Source: Actinomycetota bacterium (GTDB taxonomy: Bacteria; Actinomycetota; Thermoleophilia; Solirubrobacterales; Solirubrobacteraceae). From it: a DNA stretch of 6,603 nucleotides. The translations under genes and the position numbers were made by a program. Numbering within the stretch: position 1 is the first letter of the stretch; every line of letters begins with the position of its first letter. The notes below the pieces were generated by a model, which had not been told where the DNA came from, made no database searches, and was given only the letters and a program-made list of their open reading frames with translations. The stretch lies in NCBI GenBank assembly GCA_005888335.1, contig VAWY01000283.1, forward strand, positions 1 through 6,603, read 5' to 3'. Shown here piece after piece: positions 1 through 4,941 of the stretch.

Positions 1-182
1 GACGGCTCGACGCCGTGGCGCTCGGCGATCCACTCGCGAAGCGGGCCGTAGCCCCCGCCCGGGCCGTAGGAGAGAACGGACGTGCCGTCGCGCTCGATCG
101 CCGCGCGAGCGCAGTCCGCGAGCTCGGCGACGGGCAGACACTCGGGCGCGGGCACACCGCGCGCGAAGGAGACGACACCCAC
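1..182 (-). CDS. PLP-dependent aminotransferase (class I/II), N-terminal fragment
   Basis: This is the start of an aminotransferase whose C-terminal part lies beyond the left edge; 60 codons are visible. The translation begins MGVVSFARGVPAPECLP and continues to a YGPGGGYGPLREWIAERHG segment at about residues 40-58. This matches the N-terminal arm and substrate-loop region of fold-type I aminotransferases of the 2-aminoadipate/LysN and MocR-like group, where SFAGGLPAPELFP and YGPTEGYPPLREWIA are typical. The PLP-binding lysine would lie outside the window, so activity and substrate (an amino acid/2-oxoacid pair) cannot be judged. GTG at 182 is chosen because the protein similarity begins immediately after it. 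The frame is open upstream only to the sucD stop codon, and no Shine-Dalgarno is visible. A TAACCT hexamer ends 7 nt before the GTG, suggesting a leaderless transcript. It lies 33 nt downstream of sucD in the same direction, so it may also be read through from the suc operon. Family is well supported; specificity is unknown. Confidence 0.85.
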   Translation of the reverse strand, partial: MGVVSFARGVPAPECLPVAELADCARAAIERDGTSVLSYGPGGGYGPLREWIAERHGVEP

Positions 183-189
183 GACCGTC

Positions 190-195
190 AGGTTA
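190..195 (-). promoter_or_regulatory. Putative -10 element (TAACCT) for the aminotransferase
   Basis: On the minus strand TAACCT fits the TANNNT consensus. It is followed by 7 nt (GACGGTC) and then the GTG start codon. In actinobacteria this spacing places transcription initiation at or next to the start codon, giving a leaderless mRNA. The downstream gene has no Shine-Dalgarno, which fits. No convincing -35 box was recognised. The call rests on one hexamer in a GC-rich background and is tentative. Confidence 0.4.
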
Positions 196-212
196 GCGGC
201 CGTGGCGGCCGC
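196..212 (-). terminator. GC-rich hairpin after sucD, possible terminator
   Basis: A perfect inverted repeat, GCGGCCG-CCA-CGGCCGC on the minus strand, starts 3 nt after the sucD stop codon. It can form a 7-bp all-GC stem with a 3-nt loop. There is no T-tract after it, so it is not a canonical intrinsic terminator. It could pause polymerase, protect the 3' end of the suc transcript, or work with Rho. It sits exactly between sucD and the putative -10 of the aminotransferase. Repeats of this size arise by chance in GC-rich DNA, so function is inferred from position only. Confidence 0.35.
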
Positions 213-215
213 GCC

Positions 216-1085
216 CTACTTCAGGTGGTCTGCGACGAGCTGCGCAACCTCGGTCGGCGTCGTGCCGACCCGGATCCCCCGCGCCTCGAGCGCTTCCTTC
301 TTCGCCTGCGCGGTGCCGGACGAGCCGGAGATGATCGCGCCGGCGTGGCCCATCGTCTTGCCGGGCGGGGCCGAGAAGCCGGCGATGTACGAGTACACCG
401 GCTTCGTCACGTGCTCGCTGATGTATGCGGCCGCCTTCTCCTCCTCGTCGCCGCCGATCTCGCCGACCATCACGATCACCTCGGTCTGCGGGTCGTCCTC
501 GAACTTCGCGATCACGTCGATGAACGAGGAGCCGACGACCGGATCGCCGCCGATGCCGACGATCGTCGAGTTGCCGAGCCTTAGCTGCGTGAGCTCGTGG
601 CCGATCTGATACGTCAGCGTCCCCGACCGCGACACGAGGCCGATCGAGCCCTCGCTGAAGATCTCCGCCGGAATGATCCCGACGTTCGCCTTCCCCGGCG
701 ACAGCACCCCGGGGCAGTTCGGGCCGATCATGGTGATCCCCTTCGGGCGGAAATAGGTGTACGCATGCAGCATCTCGTGCACCGGCACGTGCTCGGTGAT
801 GCAGATCACGGTTCCGATGCCGGCGTCGACCGCCTCGTAGATCGCGTCGGCCGCAAAGCGGGCCGGCACGAAGATGAGGCTCGTGTTCGCGCCCGCCTTG
901 TCGACGGCGTCGGCGACGGTGTTGAACACCGGAATGCCTTCGACGTCCTGCCCGCCCTTCCCGGGCGTCACGCCGGCGACGACGTCGGTGCCGTACGCCT
1001 TGTTGCGCAGGCCGTGGAAGCGTCCCTCGCTCCCCGTGAGACCCTGGACGACGAGCCGCGTGTCGTTGTCGACGATGATCGCCAC
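216..1085 (-). CDS. sucD: Succinate-CoA ligase (succinyl-CoA synthetase), alpha subunit
   Basis: With SucC this cytoplasmic subunit interconverts succinyl-CoA, ADP/GDP and phosphate with succinate, CoA and ATP/GTP in the TCA cycle. The alpha subunit carries the CoA site and the phosphohistidine. The 289-residue product has the usual family length. Visible features are the N-terminal CoA-binding Rossmann region with GLTGSEGRFH (15-24) and VTPGKGGQ (39-46), the IGPNCPGVLSPG segment (120-131), VSRSGTLTYQ (151-160), the GEIGG loop (208-212), and TMGHAGAII (244-252) containing the phosphorylated histidine, His247. All key elements are intact. GTG at 1085 is chosen because a strong Shine-Dalgarno, AAAGGAG (1102-1096), lies 10 nt upstream and the protein begins as expected with MAIIVDNDTRLVVQG. 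The start shares one base with the stop of the upstream methyltransferase gene (TAGTG), so translation is probably coupled. sucC is not adjacent but one gene further upstream, which is unusual. Confidence 0.97.
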   Translation of the reverse strand: MAIIVDNDTRLVVQGLTGSEGRFHGLRNKAYGTDVVAGVTPGKGGQDVEGIPVFNTVADAVDKAGANTSLIFVPARFAADAIYEAVDAGIGTVICITEHVPVHEMLHAYTYFRPKGITMIGPNCPGVLSPGKANVGIIPAEIFSEGSIGLVSRSGTLTYQIGHELTQLRLGNSTIVGIGGDPVVGSSFIDVIAKFEDDPQTEVIVMVGEIGGDEEEKAAAYISEHVTKPVYSYIAGFSAPPGKTMGHAGAIISGSSGTAQAKKEALEARGIRVGTTPTEVAQLVADHLK

Positions 1086-1729
1086 TACCGCTTGACTCCT
1101 TTGATCACGAGCGTCGGCAGCGGCATGACGTCGTCGACGACGCGGTCGCCGAGCAGCTCGCGCACCCGCAGCGCTTCCGCTCCCCGGCACTCCACACGCT
1201 CGAGCCACGGAGTGATCTGGAGCGGGCGGTGCATGAACCGCTCGTCTGCGACTTCGAGGCCGGCGAGCTCGAAGAAGCTGTGCCACTCGGCGACGCCGTA
1301 GTTGCGCACGTGGCTCGGATCGCGGACGCGGTCGGCTTCCTCCGACGACTCGGAGACGAAGGTGTTGTCGCAGATCACGACGCGATCGGCGGCGACCCTC
1401 GCCAGCTCCTTCACGGCGGCCAGGACGTCCGGGAAATGGTGCGCCGCGAGCCGGGACGCGACGGCGTCGAAGCTCGCGTCGGCGAACGGCAGGTGATCGG
1501 CGGGCGCCAGCACGTCCGCCTTCATCCCCGGTGCCGGATCCACGGTGACGACCGTCGCCCCCGCCTCGCGCAGCCGGCGGGCGACGTGGCCGCCGCCTGT
1601 TGCGACGTCGAGCACCGTCACGCCTGCGGCGGGTGCGCACCACTCGACAACGAGGTCGAGGTCGTCGCCGGCGGCGTGGATCGGGCTTTCCCGGTAGGCG
1701 TCCGCCCGGTCGCTCCAGACGTCCGTCAC
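1085..1729 (-). CDS. Class I SAM-dependent methyltransferase embedded between sucC and sucD
   Basis: This encodes 214 residues with the class I (UbiE/COG2226-like) methyltransferase fold; the methyl acceptor is unknown. Motif I is VLDVATGGGHVARRL (39-53), the SAM glycine loop. The acidic residue after strand beta-2 is Asp64 in VTVDPAPGM, followed by ADHLPFADASFDAVASRLAAHHF (77-99) covering motifs II and III. The usual LKPGG turn after the next helix is degenerate: ELARVAADRVVI (108-119). A C-terminal part (about 135-180), beginning RDPSHVRNYGVAEWHSFFELAG, resembles the substrate-capping region of soluble methyltransferases. No signal peptide or membrane helix is seen. GTG at 1729 overlaps the sucC stop by 4 nt (GTGA), with GGAG (1741-1738) 8 nt upstream as Shine-Dalgarno. 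Its stop shares a base with the sucD start. It must therefore be co-transcribed and probably co-translated with both ligase subunits. A link to TCA metabolites or to modification of the ligase is only inference; a housekeeping small-molecule role is equally possible. Confidence 0.9.
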   Translation of the reverse strand: MTDVWSDRADAYRESPIHAAGDDLDLVVEWCAPAAGVTVLDVATGGGHVARRLREAGATVVTVDPAPGMKADVLAPADHLPFADASFDAVASRLAAHHFPDVLAAVKELARVAADRVVICDNTFVSESSEEADRVRDPSHVRNYGVAEWHSFFELAGLEVADERFMHRPLQITPWLERVECRGAEALRVRELLGDRVVDDVMPLPTLVIKGVKR

Positions 1730-2871
1730 TTCGCCAACTCCACCGCGCGCCGCGCTCCGTCGAGCATCGTCGCCTCGGGATGGATGTTCGGCTTCCCCGC
1801 CTCGGCCAGGATCCTGCGGCCCTCTTCGGCGTTCGTGCCGTCGAGCCGGACGACGATCGGGTACTTCGACATGTCGAGGCGCTCCAGCGCTTCGAGGATC
1901 CCCCGCGCGACCTCGTCGCAGCGTGTGATGCCGCCGAAGATGTTGAAGAAGATCGACTCGACCTGCGGGTCGCGTGTGATCACCTCGAGCGCATCGACGA
2001 CGCCCTGCGCCGAGCCGCCGCCGCCCAGATCGCAGAAGTTGGCGGGTCGCCCGCCGACGTGCGCGACGACGTCGACTGTCGACATCGACAGGCCGGCGCC
2101 GTTGCCGCAGATGCCGACGTTGCCGTCGAGCTTCACGTACGTGACGCCCTTCTCGCGCGCGAAGGCCTCGAGCGGGTCGGCGGCGGCCGTGTCGCGCATC
2201 TCGGAGACGTCCGGATGCCGGAACAGCGCGTTGTCGTCGACCGTGAACTTCGAGTCGAGCGCCTTGACTTCGCCGTCCGGGGTGACGATGAGCGGGTTGA
2301 CCTCGCACAGCATCGCGTCGAACTCGACGAACGCCTGGTAGAGCTTCTCGATGATCGAGGCGATTTGCTTCTGCTCGCTCGGATCGTCGACGCCGCCACC
2401 GTAGACGAGGCGTCGCGCCACCCATGGCTGGAAGCCTTCGGACGGATCGACGTGCAGGCGAACGAGCGCATCGGGATTCTCCTCGGCGACCTGCTCGATC
2501 TCGACGCCGCCCTGCGTCGTGAACATGAAGAGCGGCTTCTTGGCGCCGCGGTCGAACGCGATCGAGAGGTAGTACTCCTTCGCGATGTCGGACGCCTTCT
2601 CGATCCAGAGCTTGCGGACGACGTGGCCGCGGATGTCGAGCCCGAGGATGTCGCGCGCTTTCTGCTCGGCGTCGGCGGGATCCTCGGCGAGCTTGACGCC
2701 GCCGGCCTTGCCGCGGCCGCCGGTGAGCACCTGCGCCTTGACGACGACGGGGCCGCCGAGCGAGGACGCCGCCGCGCGCGCCTCCTCGGGCGACACGGCG
2801 AGCCGCCCGTCCGAGACCGGGATGCCGACGCGCCGGAAGAGCTCCTTGCCCTGGTACTCGTAGAGATCCAC
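1726..2871 (-). CDS. sucC: Succinate-CoA ligase (succinyl-CoA synthetase), beta subunit
   Basis: This is the nucleotide- and succinate-binding partner of SucD, acting in the TCA cycle in the cytoplasm. The 381-residue product has normal family length. It opens with the diagnostic MDLYEYQGKELFRRVGIP. It continues with an ATP-grasp domain containing VKAQVLTGGRGKAGGVK (44-60), FTTQGGVEIEQVAEENP (117-133), the Mg-binding CEVNPL (189-194) and LDSK (205-208), then NALFRHPD. The C-terminal ligase/CoA-binding domain shows LDGNVGICGNGAGLSM (248-263), FCDLGGGGSAQGV (279-291), FNIFGGITRCD (309-319) and RLDGTNAEEGR (342-352). GTG at 2871 is chosen over an in-frame ATG at 2907 because family similarity starts at MDLYEYQ. 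The 12 extra residues would also span the TAGAGT -10-like element at 2885-2880. No Shine-Dalgarno precedes the GTG, so a leaderless mRNA is likely. The gene heads a coupled operon with a methyltransferase gene and sucD. Residue 20, a position discussed for ATP versus GTP preference, is Ser rather than the Pro of the E. coli protein; nucleotide specificity is left open. Confidence 0.97.
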   Translation of the reverse strand: MDLYEYQGKELFRRVGIPVSDGRLAVSPEEARAAASSLGGPVVVKAQVLTGGRGKAGGVKLAEDPADAEQKARDILGLDIRGHVVRKLWIEKASDIAKEYYLSIAFDRGAKKPLFMFTTQGGVEIEQVAEENPDALVRLHVDPSEGFQPWVARRLVYGGGVDDPSEQKQIASIIEKLYQAFVEFDAMLCEVNPLIVTPDGEVKALDSKFTVDDNALFRHPDVSEMRDTAAADPLEAFAREKGVTYVKLDGNVGICGNGAGLSMSTVDVVAHVGGRPANFCDLGGGGSAQGVVDALEVITRDPQVESIFFNIFGGITRCDEVARGILEALERLDMSKYPIVVRLDGTNAEEGRRILAEAGKPNIHPEATMLDGARRAVELAK

Positions 2872-2879
2872 GGCGGCGG

Positions 2880-2885
2880 ACTCTA
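2880..2885 (-). promoter_or_regulatory. Putative sucC -10 element (TAGAGT), leaderless type
   Basis: TAGAGT on the minus strand is followed by 8 nt (CCGCCGCC) and the sucC GTG. This places initiation at or within about two bases of the start codon. There is no Shine-Dalgarno between them. The same hexamer stands 9 nt before the GTG of the ABC ATPase at 3133, which strengthens the case that it is a real promoter motif of this genome. No clear -35 was found 16-19 nt upstream. Confidence 0.55.
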
Positions 2886-2914
2886 ACGACGCACTCACGA
2901 GCGGCACCGAAAGA

Positions 2915-2950
2915 GCCGATCAGGTGAGCATGGGACGCTCGGTGATCGGC
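2915..2950. repeat. Nested inverted repeat over the start of the small membrane protein gene
   Basis: The outer arms GCCGATCA (2915-2922) and TGATCGGC (2943-2950) are perfectly complementary. Inside them GAGC (2926-2929) pairs with GCTC (2937-2940), leaving a 7-nt apical loop, ATGGGAC, that begins with the start codon of the 54-residue gene. As RNA this would enclose both the AGGTGA ribosome-binding site and the ATG. As DNA its centre is about 61 bp upstream of the predicted sucC transcription start, a position compatible with an activator site. An 8-bp repeat of this loop size is not rare by chance in 6.6 kb, so function is speculative. Confidence 0.3.
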
Positions 2951-3094
2951 CTCTGCGCCGCCTTCGGCGCGCTCGTCGGCGGCTACGTGCCCGCACTCTG
3001 GGGCGCCGGCTCGCTCTCGGTAGCCTCGCTGCTCTTCTCCTTCGTCGGCTGCTGCGCCGGCGTCTGGCTCGGCCTGCGCGTCAGCGAGAGCTAG
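2930..3094 (+). CDS. Small two-helix membrane protein of unknown function (54 aa)
   Basis: This short gene reads MGRSVIGLCAAFGALVGG and ends GVWLGLRVSES. It is almost entirely hydrophobic and rich in Gly, Ala and small residues. Two membrane segments are predicted by eye, about residues 4-21 and 28-49, separated by a short turn with Pro21 and Trp24. GG and GxxxG-like spacings suggest tight helix packing. There is no catalytic motif and I do not recognise a named family. Support for its being real comes from the open frame filling the gap between sucC and the ABC genes, the AGGTGA ribosome-binding site (2922-2927) just before the ATG, and the coherent membrane composition. A GTG at 2924 in the same frame is an alternative start adding two residues. 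It is divergent from sucC and 38 bp upstream of the DrrA-like ATPase in the same direction. It could be an accessory to the transporter or unrelated. Confidence 0.7.
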   Translation: MGRSVIGLCAAFGALVGGYVPALWGAGSLSVASLLFSFVGCCAGVWLGLRVSES

Positions 3095-3117
3095 AAGAGA
3101 ACCCTGTCGCTGCTCGC

Positions 3118-3123
3118 TAGAGT
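3118..3123 (+). promoter_or_regulatory. Putative -10 element (TAGAGT) for the DrrA-like ABC operon
   Basis: TAGAGT lies in the 38-bp gap after the small membrane protein gene and ends 9 nt before the GTG start at 3133. No Shine-Dalgarno precedes that GTG. The hexamer and the following bases (TAGAGTC, then GTGGAT at the start) resemble the sucC upstream region on the other strand. This suggests leaderless or near-leaderless transcription of the transporter operon. No -35 box was recognised. Confidence 0.5.
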
Positions 3124-3132
3124 CGGCGTTCT

Positions 3133-4098
3133 GTGGATGCGATCGTCGTCGAGGAGCTGCGTAAGCGCTACAAGGACGTCCAGGCGCTCGACGGCGTCTC
3201 GTTCTCCGTGCGCGAGGGCGAGGTGTTCGGACTGCTCGGCCCGAACGGCGCCGGGAAGTCGACGACCGTGCGCACGCTCGCGACGCTGACGCAGCCCGAC
3301 TCGGGGCGTGCGCTCGTCGCCGGCGAGGACGTCGTGCGGCATCCGAACCGCGTCCGCAGCTCGATCGGCTACGTCGCACAGGACTCCGGCGTCGACTGGG
3401 AGGCGACGGGGCGCGAGAACCTCATGCTCCAGGGACGCATCCACGCCCTCGCCGGCGCGCGGCTCCGCACCCGCGTCGACGAGCTGCTCGAGCTCGTCGG
3501 CCTGGCCGAAGCCGCCGACCGCGTCGCGCGCGGCTACTCGGGCGGGATGAAGCGGCGTCTCGACATCGCGATCGGGCTCGTGCACCGGCCGCGCGTGCTC
3601 TTCCTCGACGAGCCGACGACCGGCCTGGACCCGGAGGCGCGCGCCGCGCTGTGGGTCGAGGTCGAGCGCCTCGCAGCACAGGAGAGCCTGACGATCCTCC
3701 TCACCACGCACTATCTCGAGGAGGCCGACCGGCTGGCGGAACGCGTCGCGATCGTCAGCCGCGGCAAGATCGTCGTCGAGGGAGCGCCCGACGAGCTGAA
3801 GTCGAACCTCCGCGGCGAGCTCGTGACCGTCGAGCTGGCGGACGCCGACGGGCGGATGGAAGACGCGGCCCAGCTCGTTCAATCGCTCGCGGACGCGACC
3901 GAGGTGGGCTTCGACGGGCGTCTTGTCCGAGCGCGCGTGCCAAACGGCGCGCAGGCGATCCCCACGATCCTCTCGACGCTCGACGGACACGGCTTCCAGG
4001 TCGCATCCGTCACCACCGCGCGGCCGTCGCTCGACGACGTCTACCTGCACTACACCGGTCGCGACTTCGCAACCGAGGACGAAGCGGGCAAGCGGTGA
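3133..4098 (+). CDS. ABC transporter ATP-binding protein, DrrA-like (drug/antibiotic export family)
   Basis: This is the cytoplasmic ATPase that powers an ABC-2 type exporter with the permease encoded next. The 321 residues hold a complete nucleotide-binding domain. Walker A is GPNGAGKST (36-44), the Q-loop glutamine is Gln83 in IGYVAQDSG, the signature is YSGGMKRRLDIA (135-146), Walker B is VLFLDEP (155-161), the D-loop is TGLDPEAR (163-170), and the switch histidine is His193 in TTHYLEEADRLA. The TTHYLEEAD form and the extra C-terminal domain (about 225-305, DUF4162-like, ending RPSLDDVYLHYTG) are typical of DrrA/daunorubicin-resistance ATPases. All catalytic residues are present. GTG at 3133 gives the expected short N-terminus MDAIVVEELRKRYKDVQALDGVSF. 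The stop overlaps the permease start by 4 nt (GTGA). The substrate is unknown; many DrrA-like pairs in actinobacteria are not linked to antibiotic clusters, and none is visible here. Confidence 0.95.
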   Translation: MDAIVVEELRKRYKDVQALDGVSFSVREGEVFGLLGPNGAGKSTTVRTLATLTQPDSGRALVAGEDVVRHPNRVRSSIGYVAQDSGVDWEATGRENLMLQGRIHALAGARLRTRVDELLELVGLAEAADRVARGYSGGMKRRLDIAIGLVHRPRVLFLDEPTTGLDPEARAALWVEVERLAAQESLTILLTTHYLEEADRLAERVAIVSRGKIVVEGAPDELKSNLRGELVTVELADADGRMEDAAQLVQSLADATEVGFDGRLVRARVPNGAQAIPTILSTLDGHGFQVASVTTARPSLDDVYLHYTGRDFATEDEAGKR

Positions 4099-4865
4099 AG
4101 GTCTTCCGCCACACGGGCTGGATGGTCGTTCGGCAGCTTCGCAACCTCATGCGCGAGCCGATCTGGATCGCGCTGATGGTGATCCAGCCGCTCATCTGGC
4201 TGCTCCTGTACGGCCAGCTGTTCTCGCGCGTCGGTGCGCTACGCGGCGGCGCGGACAGCTACGTCGAGTTCCTCGCGCCCGGGATCATCTGCATGAACGC
4301 GTTCTTCGGCGGCAGCTGGTCGGGCATGGCGATGATCAGCGACCTCGACCGGCACGTGATCGACCGCTTCCTTGCCGCGCCGGCGTCACGCTTCGCGATC
4401 ATCCTCTCGCAGGTCGTGCGCGCCGGCCTGATCGCGGTGTTCCAGGCAGTGCTGCTGCTCGTGCTCGGGCTCGCGCTCGGCGTGCGGGTGCACGGCGGCC
4501 TCCCAGGGTGGCTCGTCGTGTTCGCGGCCTCGGCGCTGCTCGCGATGGCATTCGCCGGCTTCTCGCACGGAATCGCGCTGCTCGTCCGCAAGGAGGCGTC
4601 GATGATCGCCGCCGCAAACTTCGTCGGCCTGCCGCTGATGTTCCTGTCGGCGATCCTCATTCCACCGAGGCAGATGCCGCACTGGATCGAGCAGCTCTCG
4701 CGCTTCAACCCGGTGAACTGGGGCGTCCAGGCTGCGCGCAACGCGATCGTGTCCGGCGGCCACTGGGGCGCGACCGGCGGCTACCTCCTCTTCCTCCTCG
4801 CGGCGACCGCGGCCACCTCGTTGTTCGCGACGTGGTGCTTCCGCGCATACCAGCGCTCCATCTGA
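4095..4865 (+). CDS. ABC-2 type transporter permease, DrrB-like
   Basis: This is the membrane partner of the preceding ATPase. The 256 residues begin MKVFRHTGWMVVRQLRNLMR, a basic amphipathic stretch that should lie on the cytoplasmic face. Six membrane segments follow, at about 22-43, 61-81, 103-129, 137-160, 170-190 and 228-249. The loop DLDRHVIDRFLAAPASR (83-99) is the cytoplasmic coupling region usual in ABC-2 permeases. PRQMPHWIEQLSRFNPVNWGVQAARNA, in two parts at about 191-217, is the hallmark of the DrrB/ABC-2 group before the last helix. The length is normal for the family. GTG at 4095 lies in the GTGA overlap with the ATPase stop, indicating translational coupling; no good Shine-Dalgarno is seen. 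The two proteins should form a dimeric exporter (two ATPases, two permeases). Substrate is unknown. Confidence 0.93.
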   Translation: MKVFRHTGWMVVRQLRNLMREPIWIALMVIQPLIWLLLYGQLFSRVGALRGGADSYVEFLAPGIICMNAFFGGSWSGMAMISDLDRHVIDRFLAAPASRFAIILSQVVRAGLIAVFQAVLLLVLGLALGVRVHGGLPGWLVVFAASALLAMAFAGFSHGIALLVRKEASMIAAANFVGLPLMFLSAILIPPRQMPHWIEQLSRFNPVNWGVQAARNAIVSGGHWGATGGYLLFLLAATAATSLFATWCFRAYQRSI

Positions 4866-4868
4866 AGA

Positions 4869-4884
4869 TCCTCCGTTCGGAGGA
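4869..4884 (+). repeat. Short hairpin between the two ABC transporter operons
   Basis: TCCTCC-GTTC-GGAGGA begins 4 nt after the permease stop codon and forms a 6-bp stem with a tetraloop. No T-run follows, so it is at best a weak or factor-dependent terminator. Its right arm is a perfect Shine-Dalgarno-like GGAGGA, but no start codon lies at a suitable distance. The remaining gap up to 4941 shows no recognisable promoter. The two transporters may therefore belong to one transcript. Confidence 0.35.
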
Positions 4885-4941
4885 GAGCGATCGGCACTCG
4901 CGACCGAGGCGGTGCGATGGCGCGACGGCTTCCATGTCTGC

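Noticed and set aside
1086..1643. N-terminal extension of SucD upstream of 1085
   Set aside because: The upstream in-frame translation is an Arg/Ala-rich shadow of the methyltransferase; the Shine-Dalgarno at 1102-1096 and family similarity fix the start at GTG 1085.
1600..2886. Long plus-strand open frame (428 codons) antisense to sucC
   Set aside because: It mirrors sucC codon positions in GC-rich DNA, has Arg/Asp/Leu-rich low-complexity composition, and shows no family motif; sucC on the other strand is unmistakable.
2872..2907. N-terminal extension of SucC to the ATG at 2907
   Set aside because: The 12 added residues are unlike the family N-terminus and would place the TAGAGT promoter element inside the coding region; GTG at 2871 gives the canonical start.
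1085..3379. Minus-strand frame of 764 codons spanning the promoter region, sucC and the methyltransferase
   Set aside because: Only its last 214 codons are a real protein. The rest is an Arg/Ala-rich shadow of sucC and of the opposite-strand ABC ATPase.
3091..4050. Minus-strand frame of 319 codons opposite the DrrA-like ATPase
   Set aside because: Antisense shadow of an intact ABC ATPase; it lacks recognisable domains and has shadow-like composition.
4912..4941. Longer start (GTG 4912) for the BcrA-like ATPase
   Set aside because: It adds ten residues not typical of the family and has no usable Shine-Dalgarno; it cannot be fully excluded because ATG 4942 also lacks one.
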